DNA from: Pseudomonas sp. GD03944
Lineage (GTDB): Bacteria; Pseudomonadota; Gammaproteobacteria; Pseudomonadales; Pseudomonadaceae
DNA length: 64,000 nt
NCBI RefSeq assembly: GCF_029839275.1
Contig: NZ_JAOCAH010000010.1
Span: 146,143 to 210,142, forward strand
Direction of reading: 5' to 3'
A model generated the notes under the pieces. That model did no database searches. It was not told where the DNA came from and saw only the letters and a list, made by a program, of their open reading frames with translations. Below, piece by piece: positions 24,848 through 33,394 of this stretch. Every line of letters begins with the position of its first letter. Position 1 is the stretch's first letter. Made by a program: the position numbers and the translations under genes.

Positions 24848-25485
24848 TGCAGACGGTAGCCGTCATCGACTACGGCATGGGCAACCTGCACTCGGTGGCC
24901 AAGGCGCTGGAGCACGTGGGTGCCGGCCGGGTACTGGTGACCAGCGATGCCCAGGTGATCCGCGAGGCCGACCGCGTGGTGTTCCCCGGTGTGGGCGCGA
25001 TCCGCGACTGCATGGGTGAGATCCGCCGCCTGGCGTTCGACAGCCTGGTGCGCGAGGTCAGCCAGGACCGTCCGTTCCTCGGCATCTGCGTGGGCATGCA
25101 GGCGCTGCTCGAGCGCAGCGAAGAGAACGACGGCGTGGACTGCATCGGCCTGTTCCCCGGCCAGGTGCGTTTCTTCGGCAAGGACATGGTCGAAGACGGC
25201 GAGCCGCTGAAGGTCCCGCACATGGGCTGGAACGAAGTGAGCCAGACCGTGCGTCACCCGCTCTGGCACGACATCCCGGACCAGGCGCGTTTCTACTTCG
25301 TGCACAGCTACTACATCGAGTCCGGCAACCCCCGGCAGGTGGTCGGTCGCGGCCACTACGGCAAGGACTTCGCCGCGGCCCTGGCCGATGGCTCGCGCTT
25401 CGCCGTGCAGTTCCACCCGGAGAAGAGCCACACCCATGGCCTGCAGTTGCTGCAGAACTTCGTCGCCTGGGACGGCCGCTGGTAA
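24847..25485 (+). CDS. hisH: Imidazole glycerol phosphate synthase, glutaminase subunit
   Basis: The 212-residue class I glutamine amidotransferase has the nucleophile Cys81 in FLGICVGMQALLE and the His/Glu pair in FAVQFHPEKSHTHG. It supplies ammonia to HisF. MGWNEV and FVHSYYIE are typical HisH segments. It is coupled to hisB before it and to the small DUF2164 gene after it by single-base overlaps (TGATG and TAATG). Confidence 0.97.
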   Translation: MQTVAVIDYGMGNLHSVAKALEHVGAGRVLVTSDAQVIREADRVVFPGVGAIRDCMGEIRRLAFDSLVREVSQDRPFLGICVGMQALLERSEENDGVDCIGLFPGQVRFFGKDMVEDGEPLKVPHMGWNEVSQTVRHPLWHDIPDQARFYFVHSYYIESGNPRQVVGRGHYGKDFAAALADGSRFAVQFHPEKSHTHGLQLLQNFVAWDGRW

Positions 25486-25742
25486 TGAGCCGCGCGAAGA
25501 AGGAGCCGATCCTCGCCCTGGACTCTGCCCAGGAGCAGGAAGCCCTGCTGGTGCTCAAGCGCTTCCTGTCCGATCGCTTCGAGCTGGAGCTGGGCTCCTT
25601 CGAGGTGCAGGAAGTGCTCGACCTGTTCGCGCGCGACATCGCTCCGTACTACTACAACAAGGCCATTCTCGACGTGCAGACGCACCTGAAAGACAGGTTC
25701 GAAAGCATCGAGAGCGACCTCTGGGCGCTCGAGAAGAGCTGA
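25485..25742 (+). CDS. DUF2164 family protein inside the his cluster
   Basis: The 85-residue, highly charged protein MSRAKKEPILALDSAQEQEALLVLKRFLSDRFELELGSFEVQEVLDLFARDIAPYYYNK... matches DUF2164 in length and in the ELELGSFEAxxLLDFFxxxIGPxYYNxA pattern. No enzymatic motif is visible. Its start overlaps the hisH stop by one base and hisA follows 38 bp later, so it is cotranscribed with histidine genes. Function unknown; a link to HisH/HisA is suggested only by position. Confidence 0.85.
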   Translation: MSRAKKEPILALDSAQEQEALLVLKRFLSDRFELELGSFEVQEVLDLFARDIAPYYYNKAILDVQTHLKDRFESIESDLWALEKS

Positions 25743-25780
25743 CCTTCCACCGATTTTCACGACTTGAACAGGTTCAACCG

Positions 25781-26518
25781 ATGCTGATTATCCCCGCTAT
25801 CGATCTCAAGGACGGCGCCTGCGTGCGTCTGCGCCAGGGCCGCATGGAAGATTCCACGGTGTTCTCCGATGACCCGGTGAGCATGGCCGCCAAATGGGTC
25901 GAGGGCGGTTGCCGTCGTCTGCACCTGGTGGACCTGAACGGCGCCTTCGAAGGCCAGCCGGTGAACGGCGAGGTGGTCACCGCCATCGCCAAGCGCTACC
26001 CGAACCTGCCGATCCAGATCGGTGGCGGCATCCGCACCCTGGAAACCATCGAGCACTACGTCAAGGCCGGCGTCAGCTACGTGATCATCGGCACCAAGGC
26101 GGTGAAGGATCCGGCCTTCGTCACAGAGGCGTGCAAGGCGTTCCCGGGCAAGGTCATCGTCGGCCTGGACGCCAAGGACGGTTTCGTCGCCACCGACGGC
26201 TGGGCTGAAGTCAGCACCGTGCAGGCCACCGACCTGGCCAAGCGTTTCGAGGCCGATGGCGTGTCCGCCATCGTCTACACCGACATCGCCAAAGACGGCA
26301 TGATGCAGGGCTGCAACGTCGAAGCCACCGCGGCCCTGGCCGCCGCCAGCCGCATCCCGGTGATCGCCTCGGGCGGCATCCACAACCTGGGCGACATCGA
26401 AAAACTGCTGGCCGCCAAGGCCCCGGGGATCATCGGCGCCATCACCGGCCGGGCGATCTACGAAGGCACCCTGGATGTCGCCGAAGCCCAGGCGTTCTGC
26501 GACACCTACACCGGCTGA
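25781..26518 (+). CDS. hisA: ProFAR isomerase
   Basis: The 245-residue (beta/alpha)8 barrel starts MLIIPAIDLKDGACVRLRQG, with the N-terminal general-base Asp in IPAIDLKDG and the C-terminal phosphate site ASGGIHNLGD and GAITGRAIYEGTLD. The general-acid Asp is in VYTDIAKDGMMQG. It isomerises ProFAR to PRFAR. I chose the ATG at 25781, where the family starts. Confidence 0.97.
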   Translation: MLIIPAIDLKDGACVRLRQGRMEDSTVFSDDPVSMAAKWVEGGCRRLHLVDLNGAFEGQPVNGEVVTAIAKRYPNLPIQIGGGIRTLETIEHYVKAGVSYVIIGTKAVKDPAFVTEACKAFPGKVIVGLDAKDGFVATDGWAEVSTVQATDLAKRFEADGVSAIVYTDIAKDGMMQGCNVEATAALAAASRIPVIASGGIHNLGDIEKLLAAKAPGIIGAITGRAIYEGTLDVAEAQAFCDTYTG

Positions 26519-26526
26519 TTCGTACG

Positions 26527-26552
26527 CGGGGTGGGTCAGCCGGCCCACCCCG
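26527..26552. terminator. Hairpin between hisA and hisF
   Basis: CGGGGTGGG (26527-26535) pairs perfectly with CCCACCCCG (26544-26552) around an eight-base loop, just after the hisA stop. No T run follows. It could protect the upstream message or reduce readthrough to hisF. Confidence 0.6.
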
Positions 26553-26623
26553 AAGACATCCGCCGCGGCGGTTGACCCTGGTTTGCGCGCAGCACCGCCC
26601 GACCCTTCTACGAGAGACTCGCT

Positions 26624-27394
26624 ATGGCACTGGCCAAACGCATCATCCCCTGCCTGGACGTGGACAACGGCCGTGTGGTCAAGGGCGTCCAGTTCGAGAA
26701 CATCCGCGATGCCGGTGACCCGGTCGAGATCGCCCGCCGCTACAACGAGCAGGGCGCCGACGAAATCACCTTCCTCGACATCACCGCCAGCGTCGATGGC
26801 CGTGACACCACCCTGCACACCGTCGAGCGCATGGCCAGCCAGGTGTTCATCCCGCTGACCGTGGGTGGTGGCGTGCGCACCGTGCAGGACATCCGCAACC
26901 TGCTGAACGCCGGTGCGGACAAGGTTTCGATCAACACCGCCGCGGTGTTCACCCCGGAGTTCGTCGGCGAGGCCGCCGATCGTTTCGGTTCGCAGTGCAT
27001 CGTGGTCGCCATCGACGCCAAGAAGGTCTCGCTGCCGGGTGAAACTCCGCGCTGGGAAATCTTCACCCACGGCGGCCGCAAGCCCACCGGGCTGGATGCG
27101 GTGCAGTGGGCCAAAAAGATGGAAGACCTGGGGGCCGGCGAGATTCTCCTGACCAGCATGGACCAGGACGGCGTCAAGAGCGGCTACGACCTGGGCGTGA
27201 CCCGGGCCATTTCCGAAGCCGTGGGCATCCCGGTGATCGCCTCCGGCGGCGTGGGCAACCTGGAGCACCTGGCGGCCGGGATTCTCGAAGGCAAGGCGGC
27301 GGCGGTGCTGGCGGCCAGCATCTTCCACTTCGGCGAATACACCGTGCCGGAAGCCAAGGCGTACCTGGCCAGTCGCGGCATCGTGGTGCGCTGA
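26624..27394 (+). CDS. hisF: Imidazole glycerol phosphate synthase, cyclase subunit
   Basis: The 256-residue barrel starts MALAKRIIPCLDVDNGRVVKGVQF with the catalytic Asp11-equivalent in CLDVDNG, and has the second catalytic Asp in LLTSMDQDGVKSGYD and phosphate loops VGGGVRT and ASGGVGNLEH. With HisH it makes imidazole glycerol phosphate and AICAR. It lies 105 bp after hisA, across the hairpin. Confidence 0.97.
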   Translation: MALAKRIIPCLDVDNGRVVKGVQFENIRDAGDPVEIARRYNEQGADEITFLDITASVDGRDTTLHTVERMASQVFIPLTVGGGVRTVQDIRNLLNAGADKVSINTAAVFTPEFVGEAADRFGSQCIVVAIDAKKVSLPGETPRWEIFTHGGRKPTGLDAVQWAKKMEDLGAGEILLTSMDQDGVKSGYDLGVTRAISEAVGIPVIASGGVGNLEHLAAGILEGKAAAVLAASIFHFGEYTVPEAKAYLASRGIVVR

Positions 27395-27452
27395 TCGACC
27401 CCGTGCACCGCTCTAGGGCGGGTGATCCGGCGCTCACTAAACGACGATCGAG

Positions 27453-27472
27453 GTTTTGGTCTGCACCAAAAC
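27453..27472 (+). promoter_or_regulatory. Perfect palindrome upstream of the binding-protein pair
   Basis: GTTTTGGT (27453-27460) is the exact inverse of ACCAAAAC (27465-27472) with a CTGC centre. It sits 53 bp before the start of the first binding-protein gene, after hisF. It is a good operator candidate; it has no T run after it. Confidence 0.55.
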
Positions 27473-27524
27473 AGGGCTAAGCTTGGCCGCGCTTTTTTAT
27501 GGAAAATCCCTGACAGGGTAGGAA

Positions 27525-28283
27525 ATGGTTATGTGGAAGCGGTTGCTGATGGGCGTGGGTGCCCTGGTGTTGATGTCTGGAATGGCTAGAGCGGAAATCG
27601 ACCCGAACTACCGTGTGGTGTTGCTCACGGAAAACTTCCCCCCCTACAACATGGCGATCAACGGCAAGAACTTCGCCCAGGAGGACAACATCGACGGCAT
27701 CGCCGCCGATATCGTGCGCGAGATGTTCAAGCGTGCCGGCATCCCGTACAGCCTGACCCTGCGTTTCCCCTGGGACCGCATCTACAACCTGGCGCTGGAA
27801 AAGCCGGATCACGGCGTGTTCGTGACGGCGCGCCTGCCGGAGCGCGAGCAACTGTTCAAGTGGGTCGGCCCGATCGGCCCGGACGACTGGGTGCTGCTCG
27901 GCAAGGGCGACAGTCCGATCACTCTGGCCAGCCTGGACGATGCCAAGCGCTACAAGGTCGGTGCCTACAAGGGCGACGCCATCGCCGAGCACCTGGAGAA
28001 GCAGGGCCTGGCACCGGTCACCGCGTTGCGCGACCAGGAAAACGCCAAGAAACTGATGGCTGGCCAGATCGACCTGTGGGCCACCGGCGATCCGGCGGGC
28101 CGTTACCTGGCCAAGCAGGAAGGTGTCACCGGCCTGAAAACCATCCTGCGCTTCGACAGTGCCGAGCTGTACCTGGCGCTGAACAAGGAAGTGCCCGACG
28201 CCGTGGTGCAGAAGCTGCAGGCCGAACTGGACAAGATGCGCCAGGAAGGCCTGGTGGACCAGATCCTCAACAGCTACCTGTAA
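27525..28283 (+). CDS. Periplasmic solute-binding protein, SBP_bac_3 type (copy 1)
   Basis: The 252-residue protein has a signal peptide (MVMWKRLLMGVGALVLMSGMARA) and a small SBP_bac_3 domain beginning YRVVLLTENFPPYNMAINGKNFAQEDNIDGIAADIVREMFKRAG. Key landmarks are LRFPWDRIY, KVGAYKGDAIAEHLEKQG, KLMAGQIDLWATGD and the C-terminal NKEVPDAVVQKLQAELDKM. It resembles orphan amino-acid-like binding proteins rather than HisJ. No permease or ATPase is next to it. ATG 27531 is an alternative start. It is a close paralogue of the next gene. Confidence 0.85.
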   Translation: MVMWKRLLMGVGALVLMSGMARAEIDPNYRVVLLTENFPPYNMAINGKNFAQEDNIDGIAADIVREMFKRAGIPYSLTLRFPWDRIYNLALEKPDHGVFVTARLPEREQLFKWVGPIGPDDWVLLGKGDSPITLASLDDAKRYKVGAYKGDAIAEHLEKQGLAPVTALRDQENAKKLMAGQIDLWATGDPAGRYLAKQEGVTGLKTILRFDSAELYLALNKEVPDAVVQKLQAELDKMRQEGLVDQILNSYL

Positions 28284-28603
28284 CGACGTCTTCCTCCCAG
28301 CCCGCACTCGCGGGCCGTCTGGCCCAGCCCTCAGCGGCGGGGCCTGATTTCCCCTTACCCCTCTGTTTCGCGGCCTGCGCCACGGCGTGCGGCTGCCGTC
28401 TGCTCGTTCCTTGCGCTTCTCTTGCCTGCCTGTCACCTGCCTGGATGGTGCAATTTATGCATCGGCGAGCGCCATGGTTTTTCGGGTGGGTTTGCTTTCC
28501 TGGCTGTTCGACCTATGGTGTTCATTCGCGCCGATCAGGAGATCGCCAGACGCACGGACGCTGCCAACCATAAAAAACACAACGTATGCGAGCAGGGGAA
28601 AGG
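28284..28603. other. Spacer between the two binding-protein genes
   Basis: These 320 bp begin with a hairpin (GCCCGC 28300-28305 / GCGGGC 28310-28315) that could close the first gene's message. The rest contains no convincing gene. The upstream region of the second copy must hold its own promoter, since the gap is long; I see no strong consensus box. Confidence 0.45.
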
Positions 28604-29359
28604 ATGATGAAGGCAGTAAAGAAAGGGCTTTTTCTAGGGCTGTTGTTGAGTGCCTGTATGGCGCGGGCCGAGCTGCCCGAGGACTACAAGGTGGTATTGC
28701 TCACGGAGAATTTCCCACCTTTCAACATGTCGGTGGACGACAAGAACTTCGCCCGTGACGACGGCATCGATGGCATCAACGCCGAAATCGTTCGTGAGAT
28801 GTTCAAGCGCGCCAACATCAATTACACGCTGACCCTGCGCTTTCCCTGGGACCGGCTCTATCGCCTGACCCTCGATAAACCCAACTACGGGCTGTTCTCC
28901 ACCACCTTCACCCCCGAGCGCCAGCCGCTGTTCAAGTGGGTTGGCCCATTGGCCAAGACCGGCTGGGTGCTGCTGGCTGCACCGGGCAACAACCTGAGCG
29001 TGGCAAGCCTCAAGGACGCCGGTCAGTACACCATCGGCGCCTACAAGAACGACGCGGTCAGCCAGCACCTGGAAAGCCAGGGCCTGTCGCCGGTCAACGC
29101 CCTGCGTGACCAGGAAAACGTGAAGAAGCTGCTCGCCGGCAAGATCGACCTGTGGGCCACCACCGACCCGGTCGGCCGCTACCTGGCCAAGCAGGAAGGT
29201 GTCAGCGGCCTGAACACCGTGCTGCGCTTCAACGATGCCGAGCTTTACCTGGCCTTGAACAAGGACACCCCGGACGAAGTGGTGCAGCGCCTGCAGAAGG
29301 CCCTGGACGAGCTGCGCAACGAAGGCTTTGTCGAAGAAATGACCAACAGCTACCTGTAA
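28604..29359 (+). CDS. Periplasmic solute-binding protein, SBP_bac_3 type (copy 2)
   Basis: The 251-residue protein begins MMKAVKKGLFLGLLLSACMARA (signal peptide; the LSACMARA end is also compatible with a lipobox-like site, though SPase I cleavage after ARA fits better). The mature part aligns end to end with copy 1: YKVVLLTENFPPFNMSVDDKNFARDDGIDGINAEIVREMFKRA, LRFPWDRLY, KVGxYK..., IDLWATTDPVGRYLAKQEGV. GGGGAAAGG precedes the ATG. Like copy 1 it lacks a linked permease, so it may serve another transporter or a sensor. Confidence 0.85.
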   Translation: MMKAVKKGLFLGLLLSACMARAELPEDYKVVLLTENFPPFNMSVDDKNFARDDGIDGINAEIVREMFKRANINYTLTLRFPWDRLYRLTLDKPNYGLFSTTFTPERQPLFKWVGPLAKTGWVLLAAPGNNLSVASLKDAGQYTIGAYKNDAVSQHLESQGLSPVNALRDQENVKKLLAGKIDLWATTDPVGRYLAKQEGVSGLNTVLRFNDAELYLALNKDTPDEVVQRLQKALDELRNEGFVEEMTNSYL

Positions 29360-29401
29360 TCAGCGCGCTGTCTGGCGCCGGGGAAACCCGGCGGATCGCG
29401 G

Positions 29402-29434
29402 AACGCCCGGTCCCTTGTGGTGCCGGGCGTTTTG
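29402..29434. terminator. Bidirectional terminator between binding protein and M20 peptidase
   Basis: AACGCCCGG (29402-29410) pairs with CCGGGCGTT (29423-29431), followed by TTGTTT on the plus strand. It sits between convergent genes. It also marks the position where gene order switches from the PA51xx-like to the PA03xx-like block. Confidence 0.85.
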
Positions 29435-29436
29435 TT

Positions 29437-30933
29437 TCAGGGAGCGGCAGGCGTGTTCAGGCTCTGCAGCAGCCGGTAATAAAAGCCGCTGGCGTTGGCC
29501 AGGGTGTCGATGCCGATCCGCTCGTTGGTGCCGTGCATGCGCGGCAGGTCTTCGCGGTCCATCAGCAGCGGGCTGAAACGGAAGATGTTTTCGGTCAGCG
29601 GCTCGTAGTGCCGTGAATCGGTGCCGCCCACCGTGAGGTTGGGGCTGACCAGGGTGTTGGCGAAGCTGGCGCGGATCACCTCGGCGAACTGCGTGTAGGC
29701 CTTGCCGCGCACATCCGTCACCGCTGACGGTTCGCGGCCGGCGGGCATCACCTTGACGCTGACCTGGTCGTCCGCCACCGCGGCGCGCACATGGGCGGCC
29801 ACGCTCTCGATGCTGTCGCGCGGGTGGATGCGCAGGTTCAGCGTGGCGCGGGCACTGGGTGGCAGCACGTTTTCCTTGATGCCGCCGCGCAGCAGGGTCG
29901 GCGACAGCGAGGTTTGCAACTGTGCGGCCCCGGCCGGCGAGGCCGACAGCTGTTGCTCGACCAGCGGGCCGAACAGCCACAGGTTGGCGAAGATTATCCG
30001 GTAGCCGAAGGACTGGGCCGGCGTGAAGCTGGCCAGCAAATCCCCCGTGGGGCCGTCGAAGCCGCGGGCGAAGGGGGCATCGCCGACCCGTTGCAATGCC
30101 AGGCTGAGGCGGCCGATGGCGGTCTCGTCGAAGGGAGGCGGTTGCGAGGAATGCCCGCCCTGGGCATTGGCCTGCAAGGTGAGGCTGACATACCCCTTCT
30201 CGGCGATGCCCACCACGGCGACATCCTGGGTGATGCCGGGAATCTGCCCGCGCACCACGAAGCCACCTTCGTCGCTGACCCAGGCCAGGCGCGTGCCCTG
30301 TTCCAGCAGGCGCGCGGCGATGCGCCGGTTGCCCTGGTGACCGCCGATTTCCTCGTCGTGACCGAACGCCAGCAGCACGTCCCGTTGCGGCTGGAAGCCC
30401 TGACCGATCAGGGTTTCCACCGCTTCCAGGATCGCCACCATGGAGCCCTTGCTGTCGATGGCGCCGCGGCCCCAGATGAAGCCGTCGGCAATCGCACCGG
30501 AGAACGGCGGGTGTACCCACTGGTTTTCGGTGCCCGGGGCCACGGGCACCACGTCCTGGTGCGCCATCAGCAGGGCAGGGGGCAACTGGCGATCCGTGCC
30601 CGGCCAGCGCAGCAGGATGCTCGGGCTGCCGGTGTCTTCGTTGAGGGTGGTAGCGCTGATCCGTGGGTAGTGCTCGCTCAGCCAGGCCCGCATGCCGGCG
30701 AAGGCGGCGTCGCTGGCCGCCAGCTGGCTGGCCGGTGCGCCTACCTGGTGGGACAGGGTCGGCAGGCGGATGGCCGCCGCCAGGCTCTCGGCGGCGCGCT
30801 GGGCGTCCAGGCCCTCGGGCAGCGTGACGGGTGAGGTGTTGACGGCCACCGGCGGCAGCAACAGGGTACGGCCGACCACCACGGCCGCCAGGCCGAGCAG
30901 GGCGAGGGGCAGAATCAGCAACAGTCGTTTCAT
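29437..30933 (-). CDS. M20 family peptidase (carboxypeptidase S / PM20D1-like)
   Basis: The 498-residue protein has an N-terminal membrane anchor or signal (MKRLLLILPLALLGLAAVVVG) and the di-zinc M20 core: His125/Asp127 in MAHQDVVPV, bridging Asp160 in WGRGAIDSKG, catalytic Glu194/Glu195 in FGHDEEIGG, and a C-terminal His in RMHGTNERI. Length and the long N-terminal region match the carboxypeptidase S / PM20D1 branch; PM20D1 makes and hydrolyses N-fatty-acyl amino acids. It lies 18 bp after the HacB-like acylase gene, so both amide hydrolases share a transcript. Substrate inferred, not proven. Confidence 0.85.
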   Translation of the reverse strand: MKRLLLILPLALLGLAAVVVGRTLLLPPVAVNTSPVTLPEGLDAQRAAESLAAAIRLPTLSHQVGAPASQLAASDAAFAGMRAWLSEHYPRISATTLNEDTGSPSILLRWPGTDRQLPPALLMAHQDVVPVAPGTENQWVHPPFSGAIADGFIWGRGAIDSKGSMVAILEAVETLIGQGFQPQRDVLLAFGHDEEIGGHQGNRRIAARLLEQGTRLAWVSDEGGFVVRGQIPGITQDVAVVGIAEKGYVSLTLQANAQGGHSSQPPPFDETAIGRLSLALQRVGDAPFARGFDGPTGDLLASFTPAQSFGYRIIFANLWLFGPLVEQQLSASPAGAAQLQTSLSPTLLRGGIKENVLPPSARATLNLRIHPRDSIESVAAHVRAAVADDQVSVKVMPAGREPSAVTDVRGKAYTQFAEVIRASFANTLVSPNLTVGGTDSRHYEPLTENIFRFSPLLMDREDLPRMHGTNERIGIDTLANASGFYYRLLQSLNTPAAP

Positions 30934-30951
30934 CGCAGGCTCCTGGTTCCG

Positions 30952-33327
30952 TTAGGGGCGCAGTGTCAGCTGGCTGCGGGTGTGGCGTTGCACATCGTCC
31001 TGGTCGAGGTGCATGGGCTGGTACTCGCCGCGCACGTAGGCCTTGGCCTGGTCCTGGTAGTGCCTGTCGAACGGCACGCCGCTCTGGCCCACGGGGTTGA
31101 TGCCCAGCGCGGTGCTGGCGTCGTTGAGGTCGATCAGGCGCCGCGTGGATGGACCATAGACCACCGACCACGGGGCGGGCCCCACCTTGTGCGACAGGTT
31201 GTTCGGCGTCTCGTGGCCGCCGGGCACCTCGAACGGGCCGACGTTCAGCACCGTGTCCAGTGGCTTCTGCTGGCCTAGGGGGTGGCCGTGTACCAGGGTA
31301 TGGGCCGGGCCCCACTGCCAGGTGGCCGGGTCTTGGCCGAGAGTACTTTGCAGGTGGGCGATGCTCGTCCGCCAGGCGGCCTTGACGATATCGGCGCGGC
31401 TTTCCGTGGCCTCGGTGCCCCGGTCGTTCCACCAGGGCGAGTCGGCGTTGGCGGTGAGGCGCGGCAGGGCGCTGTCCAGCACGCGGGTGAACAGCAGGCT
31501 GTCGAAGAAGCTGTCGCCCAGTTCGTCATGCATGGCCTGGCGGGTCAACTGATAGACCAGCTGGTTGAACAGGGTGGTGGCGACGGAGTCCACGCGGTGG
31601 TCACCGTCCCAGGCCGCCAGTTGCTCGACCAGCGCGCGCTGCTGGTCGTCGCTGGCCGCGGCGCGCAGTTCGTCGAGGATCGGTGCCAGCACGCGCGGAC
31701 CGTAGCCGGTGCCGGTGTCGAGCTGCAGGGCCTGGCTGTTCTGCAGGTCCCATTTGACGTCCGCATCGGCGAGGTGCTGGTTCAGGCGCTGACCGCGATC
31801 GGGCAGGTTGTAGTAGCCGGGGACCTCGATGCCGGTGGGCGACAGGGGCTGGTAGTTGGCCGAGACGATGTAGCCACGCTGTGGGTTTTCTTCCTGGGGG
31901 TTGTCGGTGAAGGGATGATAGCCGTCCTTCTCCGCCTCGCCGCTGGCGCCATCGAGGATGAAGCTCGGGTTGACCCCCGCCGGGCGGCGCGGCAGTTTCG
32001 CGGCGGCCCACCAGCCGATGTCGCCCTGGGCATTGGCCCAGACCACGTTGAGGCCCGGGGCCTCGATCTTTTCCACCGCGGTACGGGCCTTGTCCAGACT
32101 CTCGGCTTGGTTGAGCTGGTAGAAAGCGTCGAGGATCGGGTTGTCGGTTTCCAGGAAGGTCCACCACAGGGCGATCGGCGTGCTGCCCGACGGGTTGCCC
32201 AGGGTGTCGTTGATCAGCGGGCCGTGGGGCGAGCGGCGCAGGGTCACGGTGACCGGCTCGGCGCCTTTGACCAGGATGGTTTCCTCGCGCTGCTGCAGGT
32301 CGACCCACGCGTCGCGGTGGCGCACTTGGTTGGGGTTGTTCGGGTTGACGGTCTCGGCGACGAGGTCGACGTCGTCGTTCTGGAACATGGTCAGGCTCCA
32401 GGCGAAGTCCCGGTTGTGCCCCAGGGAGGCGGTGGGGTTGAGGGCCTGGTAGTGACCGTAGAGCTCGAAGCCGGGGTAGCTCACGTGGGCCTCGTACCAC
32501 ACCGCGGGCACGGCGAAGCGGATATGCGGGTCGCCCGCCAGCAGTGGCTTGCCGCTGGCCGTGCGGCTGCCGGACACCGCCCAGGCGTTGCTGCCCTCGA
32601 ACTGCGGCAGGCCGGCGTCGAGCAGCGCCTCGTGGCTGATCCGGGCAATGGCGCCGAGGTCCTTCCAGTCCCCGGCGGCCAGGGGCTGGCCGACCACGCC
32701 TTCGGGGTGCCAGTCGAGGTCGAAGACGTCCAGGTACTCGCTGCCCAACTGGTCGCGCACGTAGCTGAGCACCGGCTCGGTGCGGAACGCGGCGGCGAAG
32801 CTGTAGGCCATGTAGCCGGCCACGCTGAGGGTGTCGGCGGCGGTGAAGGGGCGCGGCTGGATGCCCAGCAGGTCGAACTCCATCGGCGCCGGACGGCTGG
32901 CCTGGTACTGGTTGATACCGTCCAGGTAGGCCTGCAGGGCCACGGTCGCCGGGCTGTTCGGGTCGAGTTTCGCGGCGTAGGCATCGGCGTGCTGGCGGAT
33001 ACCCAGGGTGCGGAACAGGCGGTCGGTTTCCAGCAGCGGGGCGCCGAGCACTTCGGCCAGTTCACCCCGGGCCAGGCGGCGCATCATTTCCATCTGGAAC
33101 AGGCGGTCCTGAGCGTGCACGAAGCCCAGGGCACGGTACATGTCGGTTTCGTTCTGCGCCTGGATGTGCGGTACGCCCCGTTCGTCGTAGCGCACCTCGA
33201 CCGGCGCCTGCAGGTGCTGCAGCGTCAGCTCGCCCTCGCGCAGGGGCTGCTTGCTGTCGACGTACCAGTAGCCGCCGGCGGCGCTGGCGGCCACGACGAC
33301 GGCGATGACGGTCAGGGTGCGTTTCAT
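30952..33327 (-). CDS. hacB: Penicillin acylase family, N-acyl-homoserine lactone acylase-like
   Basis: The 791-residue Ntn hydrolase precursor has an N-terminal membrane or signal segment (MKRTLTVIAVVVAASAAGGYWYV), an alpha part with GFVHAQDRLFQMEMMRRLARGELAE, and the autocleavage site Gly245-Ser246 in QFEGSNAWAVSG, where Ser246 becomes the catalytic N-terminus of the beta chain. Length and locus (next to an AraC regulator and PA0308-PA0310-like genes) match P. aeruginosa PA0305 HacB, which degrades long-chain acyl-homoserine lactones. The ortholog call rests on memory of that locus. First gene of a two-gene operon. Confidence 0.78.
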   Translation of the reverse strand: MKRTLTVIAVVVAASAAGGYWYVDSKQPLREGELTLQHLQAPVEVRYDERGVPHIQAQNETDMYRALGFVHAQDRLFQMEMMRRLARGELAEVLGAPLLETDRLFRTLGIRQHADAYAAKLDPNSPATVALQAYLDGINQYQASRPAPMEFDLLGIQPRPFTAADTLSVAGYMAYSFAAAFRTEPVLSYVRDQLGSEYLDVFDLDWHPEGVVGQPLAAGDWKDLGAIARISHEALLDAGLPQFEGSNAWAVSGSRTASGKPLLAGDPHIRFAVPAVWYEAHVSYPGFELYGHYQALNPTASLGHNRDFAWSLTMFQNDDVDLVAETVNPNNPNQVRHRDAWVDLQQREETILVKGAEPVTVTLRRSPHGPLINDTLGNPSGSTPIALWWTFLETDNPILDAFYQLNQAESLDKARTAVEKIEAPGLNVVWANAQGDIGWWAAAKLPRRPAGVNPSFILDGASGEAEKDGYHPFTDNPQEENPQRGYIVSANYQPLSPTGIEVPGYYNLPDRGQRLNQHLADADVKWDLQNSQALQLDTGTGYGPRVLAPILDELRAAASDDQQRALVEQLAAWDGDHRVDSVATTLFNQLVYQLTRQAMHDELGDSFFDSLLFTRVLDSALPRLTANADSPWWNDRGTEATESRADIVKAAWRTSIAHLQSTLGQDPATWQWGPAHTLVHGHPLGQQKPLDTVLNVGPFEVPGGHETPNNLSHKVGPAPWSVVYGPSTRRLIDLNDASTALGINPVGQSGVPFDRHYQDQAKAYVRGEYQPMHLDQDDVQRHTRSQLTLRP

Positions 33328-33394
33328 CGGGGGCGATCCTTATTGTTCTGTGATGGGGCACGGCGCCATTCTGGTCAGGGGAGCGGCTGATGGC

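Noticed and set aside
28446..28461. Weak -24/-12-like TGGTGCAATTTATGCA before the second binding-protein gene
   Set aside because: GG and GC spacing fit but the other positions are poor, and it is 143 bp from the start codon; too weak to call.
29360..31432. 690-codon minus-strand frame overlapping the M20 and acylase genes
   Set aside because: Another frame of the same region; product is Arg/Pro/Gly-rich without motifs, while the M20 and acylase frames have full catalytic sites.
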